Source: a virus
Virus record (IMG/VR): IMGVR_UViG_3300036859_000764
Span: 1 to 51,590 of that record
Length of the DNA stretch: 51,590 bases
Strand: one strand, 5' to 3'
Positions 14,530 through 21,523 of the stretch are shown in pieces; positions within the stretch are counted from its first letter, which is position 1, and each line of letters starts with the position of its first letter. The notes beneath the pieces are model-generated. The model searched no databases, was not told the origin of the DNA, and saw only the letters and a program-made list of their open reading frames with translations. A program made the translations under genes and the position numbers.

Positions 14530-15029
14530 AGCTCCCTCTCGATAGCTGGCCAGCCGGAGCCCTGGATGTTGCCCCACCCGGTTCCGAAGATCGCACCCGC
14601 GCGCGTCGCGACAATCGGGTCTGCGGCCGGGGTGACGTTGCCCTCGGAGACGTCGCTCGTAAGCAGGACCACCTCGGAGAGAACCCGGTCGACCGCCTTG
14701 CTCACGACGTCGTCGAGGACCAGCGCCTCCACGAGGACCCGCACTGCAGCGATCACCCGCGAGAGGCTGTCGACCATGGTCACGACCTCGGACAGCGGCT
14801 TGGTCATGACCTTCGAGACCGCGGCGGCCAGGGTCGTCACCTCGAGGAGCGGCGCCTTCGTCATCACCTTCGTCGCGTTGGCCACGAGCGCGACCACATC
14901 AGTGAGGATCCGGGTCATGGTCGCCGTCCGGACGTCGACGAGCGCCACCGTCTCCGTGAGCTCCTGGCTGAACGCCCCGCTCGAGAAGAAGAAGAAATAG
15001 CGCTCGGCCGTGACGTTGGCGTCGTTCAT
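14526..15029 (-). CDS. Protein with tandem ~20-residue repeats
   Basis: This 167-aa protein starts MNDANVTAERYFFFFSSGAF. Residues 20-140 are five or six imperfect repeats of about 18-21 residues with the pattern L-S/T-E-V-V-x-L-V-D-x-x-S-K-V-M (for example LLEVTTLAAAVSKVMTKP and LSEVVTMVDSLSRVIAAV). Such repeats suggest an extended fibrous or coiled structure. The C-terminus is IFGTGWGNIQGSGWPAIERE. No signal peptide is present, unlike the three genes upstream. It may be a fibre component; function is unknown. Confidence 0.65.
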   Translation of the reverse strand: MNDANVTAERYFFFFSSGAFSQELTETVALVDVRTATMTRILTDVVALVANATKVMTKAPLLEVTTLAAAVSKVMTKPLSEVVTMVDSLSRVIAAVRVLVEALVLDDVVSKAVDRVLSEVVLLTSDVSEGNVTPAADPIVATRAGAIFGTGWGNIQGSGWPAIEREL

Positions 15030-15829
15030 CGACAGCCGACCCCCATGAGGCTCTGCACCTGACACGCGACGTCACGGAGTGCGAGCATCGCCGAAGCACA
15101 GTCGGCGGCCGCGTGCGTTGGATCGCTCGCTGCGGAGGTCGCCTCCGTAGCGATGCGCGACTCGCCGCGCGCGCCCATGGACGTCGCCGCCGTGCCTGTG
15201 TTCGCCGTGCTCGTGGTGGTGCTGCCGCCGAAGCCCACATAATCGGCATCAGCGGTGTAGGTCGTGACGTTCGACTCGCAGGCCGTCCCGCGGACGAACA
15301 GGTACGGAGCAGAGAGTCCGGTCGCGTCGGTCATAGAGCCGGGATCCGCACCGTCATTGGCGAGCCCGTTACTCCCAGGAGCCAGGGAGACGCTGCCATT
15401 TACCGTGATCGTGAACTCGTCGCACGTACCGGCCTTGGCGGGGGTTCCCAAGAAGTCGACGGTAACTGTTCCTCCGGACGTGAGCTGGAAACGAGCTCGC
15501 GTGTACCAGATGCTGGCACAGGCACCGTTGCGAACGACGGAGGTCTGCATGTTGCAGAACTCCATGCCCTTCTCCCAAGTGTTCCCAGCGGAGTCCGTCA
15601 CGCTCGTGAGCTGACCGTTGTCCCCGTCCGTCGTACCGGTCCCGGTCTCGTCGTGGGCGATCACGCATACACCGACGTTCCCGGCCTCCAGCGTCGCGGT
15701 CGTGGTGAAGACGATCTGGCTGTCCTGGGTGGTCTCGTTGCCAACGGCGAACGTGCCGACACGGGCCCACGTAGCCCACGCCTGAAGTGGTAGCGAGACC
15801 AGAGCGAGCGCCAGAAGAAGGCGTCTCAC
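15026..15829 (-). CDS. Secreted Thr/Ser-rich beta protein
   Basis: This 267-aa protein begins at a GTG that overlaps the previous stop as GTGA. Residues 1-19 (MRRLLLALALVSLPLQAWA) form a classical signal peptide ending in AWA. The mature part is a Thr/Ser/Gly-rich beta protein with six or more Cys residues (for example EFCNMQTSVVRNGACASIWY and RDVACQVQSLMGVGC), so disulfides in the periplasm or outside the cell are likely. It belongs to a run of three exported genes upstream of terminase. A virion fibre or a host-surface protein are both possible. Confidence 0.7.
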   Translation of the reverse strand: MRRLLLALALVSLPLQAWATWARVGTFAVGNETTQDSQIVFTTTATLEAGNVGVCVIAHDETGTGTTDGDNGQLTSVTDSAGNTWEKGMEFCNMQTSVVRNGACASIWYTRARFQLTSGGTVTVDFLGTPAKAGTCDEFTITVNGSVSLAPGSNGLANDGADPGSMTDATGLSAPYLFVRGTACESNVTTYTADADYVGFGGSTTTSTANTGTAATSMGARGESRIATEATSAASDPTHAAADCASAMLALRDVACQVQSLMGVGCR

Positions 15830-17331
15830 GGGGTCTCGATTACGAAGCCGATGTTTCCTGAAAGCTGCGTCGCGGCTGACGTGATGATGCACAGGCTGTC
15901 CTGAACGGTCTCTGTGCGCCCGATCTCGAATCCGGCACCGCCGAGCACGATCCCTCCGCCCGCCGGGAAGTTGAATCCTTCTGCAGCAGTGACCCCGCCA
16001 AAGACGCCAGCCGAGGACGTTCCGCACGTAGCGCCGGTCCCGGCGATGAGGGTCACGTTGTTGGCCCCGGCCGTGAACAGGACCAGCGAACACACGTAAA
16101 CGTGCTGGCTCGCCACTCCCGTTGCGAGCAGCACCGTCGTAGCGGTGACGATGTCGATCGGGACGAATGTGATGTTCTCGTTGTTGCACTTGCTCCCAGC
16201 GTTCCGCACGACGAGGCCGCGGGCGGCAGTCGCTGGCGCAGAGATCGCCGAGTCGATCTTGTTCCCGGCGCTGTCTGTCAGATACGCGGACGAGACGTTC
16301 AGGCTGGCCAGAGGCGTCGACGTCGGCAGGATCTTCACCGTCAGGGTGGCGGCCCCGGTCAGGGCGGGATTCAGCCGGATCCGCACATGCGTGAGACCCG
16401 GCCAGGAGCCCAGGAAGAGCGCGTTGCCCGCGGCGACCGCGTAGTTGTTTCCGACCAACGGCTGAAGTGGCGCGGCGGCGCTATGCACGACGGCGATCAG
16501 GGCGTAGACGTAGGTGCTCCCACCGTCGTCGCTGCCCTCGAAGTTGATCGTACCGGCGGAGAAGGAGCCGCCGGTTACGTTTGCCGTCATCGTGACGTTG
16601 GAGTAGCCGAGCGCTCCGGTCGCCTGGACCAGCGTCGTGTTAGAGCCCGTGGCGCTCGTCCAGGCAGCAGAGGCCGACGTGGTGGGCCTAGCGTCGCCGG
16701 TCAGCAGGTTCCGCGAGCTATCCGTGCGGAGCGTCTGCACGTTTCCGGCGTCGTCCTTGCCGGCGATCATCACCGGCGCGGTGACTGCGGGCTGTCCGTC
16801 GGGGACCGGTCCGGCCACGGGGATCGGGTTGTTCATCACGATCACGCCCGGCGAGGTGCTCGCGGTCGTAGCCGCCATCGAGATGTTCGCTGTCCCGGAA
16901 CCAACGATCACGACACTGAGACGCAGCCGGAAATACGAGAACCCGCCGACCGGGACGTGCATCTCGAGTGGGTCCTGGTTCAGGTTGAAGCCAGTCGACA
17001 CCGTGTTGTAGAAGTCGAGCGAGCCGTGGCACGAAGCGAAGATCAGGTTGTCGTGGGCGCACTCGAAGAGCGTGGTGCCCTGCGTGATGTCCACGCCCGG
17101 GTTCGTGACTCGGAAGATGATCGCTACAGTCGAATATCCGCGTACGTCGAGATACGGGGTCGCCGCCGGCAGCGTCGTGTTCACGCCTGTCGCACTCGTC
17201 CAGGCCGCCGTCATGGAGTCCGTGGTCCGGTGAATCCCTTCTACGACTTGGTCCCCGTACCGGCCGAAGCGCTGGGCGTATGCTGGCCCGGCGACCAGGA
17301 GAGCGAGAGCGACGAGCAGAAACCTCTTCAT
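15826..17331 (-). CDS. Secreted fibre-like protein with duplicated domain
   Basis: This 501-aa protein starts MKRFLLVALALLVAGPAYAQ, a clear signal peptide with an AYA|Q cleavage site. A domain beginning AWTSATG-NTTL occurs twice (residues 43-53 and 223-233), each followed by beta-sandwich sequence. Between them lies DGQPAVTAPVMIAGKDDAGN, a motif style common in phage receptor-binding and structural proteins. GAGG precedes the ATG. A signal peptide on a virion-type protein is unusual, because tail fibres normally assemble in the cytoplasm. It may instead decorate the host envelope. Confidence 0.75.
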   Translation of the reverse strand: MKRFLLVALALLVAGPAYAQRFGRYGDQVVEGIHRTTDSMTAAWTSATGVNTTLPAATPYLDVRGYSTVAIIFRVTNPGVDITQGTTLFECAHDNLIFASCHGSLDFYNTVSTGFNLNQDPLEMHVPVGGFSYFRLRLSVVIVGSGTANISMAATTASTSPGVIVMNNPIPVAGPVPDGQPAVTAPVMIAGKDDAGNVQTLRTDSSRNLLTGDARPTTSASAAWTSATGSNTTLVQATGALGYSNVTMTANVTGGSFSAGTINFEGSDDGGSTYVYALIAVVHSAAAPLQPLVGNNYAVAAGNALFLGSWPGLTHVRIRLNPALTGAATLTVKILPTSTPLASLNVSSAYLTDSAGNKIDSAISAPATAARGLVVRNAGSKCNNENITFVPIDIVTATTVLLATGVASQHVYVCSLVLFTAGANNVTLIAGTGATCGTSSAGVFGGVTAAEGFNFPAGGGIVLGGAGFEIGRTETVQDSLCIITSAATQLSGNIGFVIETP

Positions 17332-17332
17332 C

Positions 17333-17677
17333 TCAGGGGACCTCGAAGTAAGAGCCCATGGCGCGCGGTGCGGTAGTGGTGTGCGCGCCATCGATCGCGA
17401 CCTGGTAGCTCTCGTCGGTCGTACCGAGCACGAACGGGTAGGTGATCGTCAGCCAGCCCTTCTCGCCCGCCGCAAGCACGAGGCCACCGGGGAGCGGAAT
17501 GTCGATCGACCCCGCCGTCTTGTGGAACCGATGCGAGAACGTGTGCAGGGCGGTGTCGAGGTTCTCGACCCAGCACGAGAGCACCTCGCGCTTGTTGCTG
17601 CCGGTCGGCGCGCCGACGACGTTGATGAACGTCGCGCCTGTCAACGTGATCGTGCCGCCATTCGCCAGCGTCGCCAT
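17333..17677 (-). CDS. Small beta-rich protein without signal peptide
   Basis: This 114-aa protein has GGAGGGCGGC immediately upstream of its ATG. It is all-beta by inspection (MATLANGGTITLTGATFINV), with strands separated by Gly/Thr turns and ending AMGSYFEVP. No Cys pair, signal peptide or membrane segment is seen. It lies between an exported lipoprotein and an exported fibre-like protein, so it may be a virion partner of those products. No family is recognised. Confidence 0.65.
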   Translation of the reverse strand: MATLANGGTITLTGATFINVVGAPTGSNKREVLSCWVENLDTALHTFSHRFHKTAGSIDIPLPGGLVLAAGEKGWLTITYPFVLGTTDESYQVAIDGAHTTTAPRAMGSYFEVP

Positions 17678-17689
17678 GCCGCCCTCCGA

Positions 17690-18280
17690 TCAGTCGACGT
17701 CCACTTTCCACCTGATGAGCAGCGAGTCCCCGTTGGCCACGTTTATCGCCGAGAACACCTGGCGCGCGCCCAGCGTCCCGGCCGACGACGCATTCAGCAG
17801 GCAGCTCTCGGTCACGGCGAAGGAACCGGTGAAGTTGTAGGTCACCTCGACCTGGGCCGTGTCGTTCGTGACGTCCGTCGTCACCCGCGTCGCTGAACCG
17901 TTGGCTCGCGCTCCGCCGTTCGTGGAGATTTCCGTCTGACAAGTAGTGTCCGCAACGTTCGCGGCGGTCACACCGGTCCCGATCGCGATCCACGTGAAGG
18001 CCGCCTCACCGCCCGATCCGTTGATGCGCGATGCCACGCCCGCGGCGCCGGCGTTCGTGACGAGGTTGTGGATGTGGCGCTCGGTCTTGATCCGGCCCGC
18101 GCGGTCCTTCGCGATCAGGTCGATGTGGCCGTGGAGCTTGACCGGCTCTCTTCCTGCCGACGGCGGCTGGTCCTTGACGACTTTCCCCCGGCCCCCACTG
18201 AGGATGCTCGGGTCATACGTGCAGCCGCCGCTGGCGAGCAGCAGGGCAGCAATGGCGACCAGGATCTTGAGACGCTTCAT
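17690..18280 (-). CDS. Lipoprotein with phage fibre-type domain
   Basis: This 196-aa protein starts MKRLKILVAIAALLLASGGC. The Cys at residue 20 follows a lipobox-like LASGG, so lipid anchoring is likely. The mature domain carries the motif HNLVTNAGAAGVASRI, then FTWIAIGTGVTAANVADTT and a closing MSLL-type strand region, a pattern seen in phage fibre and structural proteins that bind surfaces. GGAGG precedes the ATG. A lipoprotein form would place it at the host envelope, perhaps for superinfection exclusion or adhesion. Exclusion is inferred, not shown. Confidence 0.7.
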   Translation of the reverse strand: MKRLKILVAIAALLLASGGCTYDPSILSGGRGKVVKDQPPSAGREPVKLHGHIDLIAKDRAGRIKTERHIHNLVTNAGAAGVASRINGSGGEAAFTWIAIGTGVTAANVADTTCQTEISTNGGARANGSATRVTTDVTNDTAQVEVTYNFTGSFAVTESCLLNASSAGTLGARQVFSAINVANGDSLLIRWKVDVD

Positions 18281-18507
18281 TTCCCATCCTCCGTGCCGAC
18301 CGTTTCCTCGAGGGTCAGCTCGTGCTTCTTGCCCCCGGTTGGCGGGGTTGCCGGCGGGGTTGCCGGCGGGACCGTGACTTGATCGAGAGCGCGTCGGCGC
18401 AGCAGCTCGGCGATGAGCCGGAGGACGATCGTCGTCCGCCCGGGAGGGGCCTTCGCCAATTCCCGCTTCTGCAGGTCCTCGAGCTCGGCGTCGGTCAGAT
18501 CTCTCAT
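18277..18507 (-). CDS. Small helical protein before lipoprotein gene
   Basis: This 76-aa protein starts MRDLTDAELEDLQKRELAKA. The ATG overlaps the upstream stop as ATGA, with AAGG five bases upstream. It is an acidic and basic amphipathic helix followed by a Pro/Thr-rich linker (VTVPPATPPATPPTGGKK) and an acidic tail. No domain is recognised. The layout, helix then extended linker, would suit a tether or chaperone, but that is speculative. Confidence 0.6.
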   Translation of the reverse strand: MRDLTDAELEDLQKRELAKAPPGRTTIVLRLIAELLRRRALDQVTVPPATPPATPPTGGKKHELTLEETVGTEDGK

Positions 18508-19085
18508 CGTGGCCTTGTGGGTGACGGGAGAAGCAGCGCCATGGAGAGGGCGACGAGGGACGTCGGCGAGCCCTTCCGGAGCTTGGCGCCGGCCAGGAGC
18601 CTGATACCCTTGGCCACCGGCGTCGGCTTCTCGTTCAGCCAGTTCTGGAACACGACCGGGGTGGGAGTCGGGCCATCCTCGACCCACACGGTCGCGCAGA
18701 TCTCCACGCCGAGCGGTTCGCCGGGCTTGGCCCACCCGGCAGCGAAGCACCACACGGTGGCCCCGATCGGGATCAGCTGGCCTGGGCCTGGCAGAGCTAT
18801 CTCCTTGTGCATCTCCTTTGCCCCGCTGACGGACCCGTGGTAGTTGCCGATGACGACCCGGTGCGCGCCGTCGATGGTCGTCATGACGAGCTGGCAGAGG
18901 AGTTCATGGACCGACGCCTTCGCGGCGGATTGGAAAGAGAGGCCACGCGCGACCGCGCCGGCGGGGAAGGTGGCGGCCGAGATCCCGTTGCTCGCGGGCG
19001 CGGATGGCCCGGCGGAGATCCACGGGATCCGGCCTGGAATCGGGTGCCACTCGGCGTTCAGATGGACCGGCTTCAACGTGCTCAT
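18504..19085 (-). CDS. Hypothetical beta-rich protein
   Basis: This 193-aa protein starts MSTLKPVHLNAEWHPIPGRI. Mostly beta strands with two Cys, and sequences such as SAAKASVHELLCQLVMTTID and GATVWCFAAGWAKPGEPLG suggest a jelly-roll or similar fold. It overlaps its neighbours by four bases. No signal peptide or membrane segment is seen. It falls between the papain-like peptidase and the exported genes. Function unknown. Confidence 0.6.
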   Translation of the reverse strand: MSTLKPVHLNAEWHPIPGRIPWISAGPSAPASNGISAATFPAGAVARGLSFQSAAKASVHELLCQLVMTTIDGAHRVVIGNYHGSVSGAKEMHKEIALPGPGQLIPIGATVWCFAAGWAKPGEPLGVEICATVWVEDGPTPTPVVFQNWLNEKPTPVAKGIRLLAGAKLRKGSPTSLVALSMALLLPSPTRPR

Positions 19086-19822
19086 CGTGGCCTCTCGCCC
19101 GCCTTCTCAAGCGCGCTCACCGCGTCGCCGTCCTCGTTGAACAGCCGTTCGAGGGTGCCGAAGTCGATCAGGAAGTGGCCGGGCCGCACGTGCGCGCGGA
19201 CCCATCGACCGGTCGCGGCCGCATTCCAGTCCGGGCCCCAGGAGTTGACGGCCAAGGCAACGCCGCGCTTCATGTCGACCCCGCGCAGCAACCACTCGTG
19301 GCCGCCGGCGATCGGGCTCGTCGAGCCGATCTTCACGAAGCCCTCCGGCGTCGGCTTGAACATGGACCGATACCAGTTGGTCCCGATCATCACCGGCCCG
19401 CGCGTGAGGACCCACAGCAGCGCGTCGCGCATCTCGGCCGCCCAGAGGTACTCGCTGATCAGGCCGCGCTTCTCGATGGCCTTCGCGACGCCGGTCCCGC
19501 TCGAGCCGGCCTGGAGCTTCTGGTTATCGGCCTCCGTCGACTCGATGTCGTTCTCGAGGTACTCGTCAAAGAGCACGACCTCGCGGTAGAGCTGCCACGG
19601 GTTTAGGAAGCCGCGGTGCCGGATCGGCGCGGCGTGGATCATGTGTGCGCCGGCGTGCGCGGTGCACGTCGCGGTCTTGCCCTGGTCGAGCGGTTCGCCG
19701 AGGAAGTCCCACGTCTTCAGGTCCGGGACCGGGAGGGTCGGCGGGGGCTCGGCTAGTAGCCGCCGCATCGGGTGTGCGGAGTTGCGTCTGTCGATCGACG
19801 GGAGACGGCCGAGGCCTGGCAT
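19082..19822 (-). CDS. Papain-like (C1) cysteine peptidase
   Basis: This 246-aa protein starts at an ATG with GGAGGG upstream that overlaps the previous stop (ATGA). It carries the C1 peptidase signature in order: oxyanion Gln47 and Cys53 in LDQGKTATCTAHAGAHM, His175 in IAGGHEWLLRG and Asn193 in AVNSWGPDWN. There is no signal peptide or propeptide. Such peptidases are uncommon in phages. In this lysis-side cluster it could process a virion or secreted protein, or act on host proteins. The active-site order strongly supports the fold. Confidence 0.8.
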   Translation of the reverse strand: MPGLGRLPSIDRRNSAHPMRRLLAEPPPTLPVPDLKTWDFLGEPLDQGKTATCTAHAGAHMIHAAPIRHRGFLNPWQLYREVVLFDEYLENDIESTEADNQKLQAGSSGTGVAKAIEKRGLISEYLWAAEMRDALLWVLTRGPVMIGTNWYRSMFKPTPEGFVKIGSTSPIAGGHEWLLRGVDMKRGVALAVNSWGPDWNAAATGRWVRAHVRPGHFLIDFGTLERLFNEDGDAVSALEKAGERPR

Positions 19823-20064
19823 CAGCACTCCCTCCACACGCCGCGCTCGAGGTAGCCGTGCCAGACCGTCGTGCCGCCCTCATCCTCCGACGTGATCAGG
19901 ATCGACGGCGACACCGTGATCGTCCCGTCTTCGTGTTCGGTGACGGTGTGGTTCGCGAGGCCACCGAGATTTCCCTTCGGCGGGCGTGCATGCCAGATAC
20001 CGCGGACCTTTCCGTAGTCGCCCGGGGCGAAGCTGCTGTCGTCTGGCCGGCGACGGCCGATCAT
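19822..20064 (-). CDS. DUF6527-like small protein
   Basis: This 80-aa protein contains the segment ITVSPSILITSEDEGGTT and ends WHGYLERGVWREC. The SPSILI / WHGYLE pattern resembles DUF6527-type small phage and bacterial proteins, but the usual N-terminal cysteines are absent here. Overlaps of ATGA on both sides (with the papain-like gene and the 45-codon gene) show a coupled gene. Function unknown. Confidence 0.65.
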   Translation of the reverse strand: MIGRRRPDDSSFAPGDYGKVRGIWHARPPKGNLGGLANHTVTEHEDGTITVSPSILITSEDEGGTTVWHGYLERGVWREC

Positions 20065-20198
20065 CGGTTCTTCCTCCGGCTACGTCGGCTCCGCTTCGCA
20101 CGCTGAGCACGTCGGACATGCGCATTCCGTCTCTTCGACTCCCGCGGCCGGCTGTGCCGTACCGCACGCGGGATATCGATGGCGACCTCGACGGTCAC
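20061..20198 (-). CDS. 45-residue Arg-rich basic protein
   Basis: This very small gene overlaps the holin-like stop as GTGA and the next gene's start as ATGA, so the frame is fixed at both ends. The product begins MTVEVAIDIPRAVRHSRPRE and continues with about 15 Arg/Lys in the last 30 residues. No hydrophobic segment is present. It could be a nucleic-acid-binding or peptide-type factor; it does not look like an o-spanin, as it lacks a lipobox. The gene would be missed by length cut-offs. Confidence 0.6.
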   Translation of the reverse strand: MTVEVAIDIPRAVRHSRPRESKRRNAHVRRAQRAKRSRRSRRKNR

Positions 20199-20509
20199 GG
20201 CTTCTCCGTCGCATTGGAGCCCGCGCCTCCGCCGGGCGGCGCCTTCGCCGCGGTCACGGCAGCCGGTGCCGCCCTCGTGAACCCGAACACGCCCGCGGCC
20301 GACGTAGACACCGCGATCCAACCTGCGAAGTAGGCGAAGGCCTGGGTGCGCTCGAACGTCCCGACGGAGTAGCCCCAAAAGGCCACGCCGAAGAGCGCCA
20401 AGCCGAGGACGGCGACCGGGCCCCAGGTGTCCCGCAGGCCCGCCCATTTCAACAATTGCACGAGGGCAACGACGGCCGCCGATACGCTGATGATGGCCTG
20501 GCCGTCCAT
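20195..20509 (-). CDS. Holin-like membrane protein
   Basis: This 104-aa protein starts MDGQAIISVSAAVVALVQLL. Three hydrophobic segments are visible (about residues 4-22, 30-48 and 56-76), followed by an Ala/Gly/Pro-rich soluble tail. The size and topology match class I holins, which make membrane lesions that release or activate the endolysin. It lies in the lysis cluster with a spanin-like gene two genes upstream and a transglycosylase further on. The holin call is from topology and context. Confidence 0.6.
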   Translation of the reverse strand: MDGQAIISVSAAVVALVQLLKWAGLRDTWGPVAVLGLALFGVAFWGYSVGTFERTQAFAYFAGWIAVSTSAAGVFGFTRAAPAAVTAAKAPPGGGAGSNATEKP

Positions 20510-20727
20510 CAGTCCGTGTCCTCGGTGTAGCGACGGCCGAGCTCTGCCATGAGCGCGTCGGCCCAGGCAACGGCCGCCCGCGCGTTGCTTTGCGGATCCA
20601 TCTCCACGACCGAACCGCGGGTGGCCGTCGCGAATCCGGCCAGGATGTCGAGGGCGTAGCGTTCCCTGGTCAATGCCCGAGTGTCTCGTTTCGGCCGCGG
20701 CGGCGGCGGCATCAATGGGGCGCCCAT
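20509..20727 (-). CDS. Small helical protein in lysis cluster
   Basis: This 72-aa protein starts MGAPLMPPPPRPKRDTRALT, with a Pro-rich N-terminus followed by helices (ARAAVAWADALMAELGRRYT). ATGA overlaps on both sides with the holin-like and spanin-like genes. No hydrophobic segment is seen. Function unknown; position alone suggests a lysis accessory. Confidence 0.6.
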   Translation of the reverse strand: MGAPLMPPPPRPKRDTRALTRERYALDILAGFATATRGSVVEMDPQSNARAAVAWADALMAELGRRYTEDTD

Positions 20728-20978
20728 CAGGGCTTCCGCTCCGCGAGCATCTTGTCGACGCGCTCATCGCACGCCTTCCGGCCATCCGCCTCGGCTTGGT
20801 TGAGACTCCTGGCCATCGAATCCGTCGCGGCGCTTTCGGTGACGAGCTTCGCCTCGCACGCCGCGAGCTTCTCCGTCACCTCCACAGGCGTCGGCTCACG
20901 ACGCGCGAGAAAGACGCCGGCCCCCACCCCCAGGAGGCCGGCGAGGACCCAATGGACCCACGGTGCAAGCCGCTTCAT
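20727..20978 (-). CDS. Inner-membrane spanin-like protein
   Basis: This 83-aa protein has one N-terminal membrane helix (residues 7-24, VHWVLAGLLGVGAGVFLA) followed by a periplasmic helical domain with a Cys pair (AACEAKLVTESAATDSMARS). The architecture is that of an i-spanin (Rz): cytoplasmic N-terminus, one TM, coiled coil. It overlaps its neighbours by four bases. No separate o-spanin lipoprotein was found nested or adjacent, so it may act with the lipoprotein at 17690 or be a different membrane protein. Confidence 0.5.
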   Translation of the reverse strand: MKRLAPWVHWVLAGLLGVGAGVFLARREPTPVEVTEKLAACEAKLVTESAATDSMARSLNQAEADGRKACDERVDKMLAERKP

Positions 20979-21520
20979 CGTTTCTCCTCGCCTCCGACGG
21001 TCGCGTTCCACGCGGGGCCGCACTGAACGTCCGGCGTGTAGTCGCCGCCGAACACGACGCCGTAGGCCGCCGGTTCTCCGCCGACGCGGACGACTACCTC
21101 GTAGCGCCTGAGCAGCACGGCCAGCGCCACGCGCCAGCCCTTGGGTCGGATCGTCGAGCGAATGAACGGATCGTCGATCGTCTGCCCGGAGATTTTCGTG
21201 AGCGGGCCGTGGCGCCCCTGCATTCCTTCGCTGATCGTCACGTGGTACTGGCCGCAGTTGTCCTTTCTGGCCGTGTCCGCGATGGTCTCGGCGACCGACG
21301 GCAGCAACGGCTGGAGCGCCTGGTTGAAGGTGTACACCTGGAGGAAGACGTCGGCGCCGGAGCCGATCCGCTTCCGCTCTTCGGCGGTGAATCGCCAGCG
21401 CGTCATCACGCGGCCGTCGGCGTGCTTCAGCGAAGGCAGCGGCAGATACTCTGGCTGGTCCTTGGCATAGACCACCGGGGACCAGCCCTCGAGCTCGAGG
21501 TCGACTGCGACAGGCTCCAC
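20975..21520 (-). CDS. Hypothetical protein with QPEYLPLPSL motif
   Basis: This 181-aa protein has a first domain with the sequence VVYAKDQPEYLPLPSLKHAD, then VMTRWRFTAEERKRIGSGAD, a pattern I recognise as recurring in small phage proteins of unknown role. A second domain includes QYHVTISEGMQGRHGPLTK. The ATGA overlap with the spanin-like gene indicates co-translation. No catalytic residues stand out. Confidence 0.6.
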   Translation of the reverse strand: MEPVAVDLELEGWSPVVYAKDQPEYLPLPSLKHADGRVMTRWRFTAEERKRIGSGADVFLQVYTFNQALQPLLPSVAETIADTARKDNCGQYHVTISEGMQGRHGPLTKISGQTIDDPFIRSTIRPKGWRVALAVLLRRYEVVVRVGGEPAAYGVVFGGDYTPDVQCGPAWNATVGGEEKR

Positions 21521-21523
21521 GGC

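Noticed and set aside
17690-18280. o-spanin partner for the spanin-like protein
   Set aside because: The lipoprotein is too large and has a fibre-type domain; it is neither nested in nor adjacent to the i-spanin-like gene.
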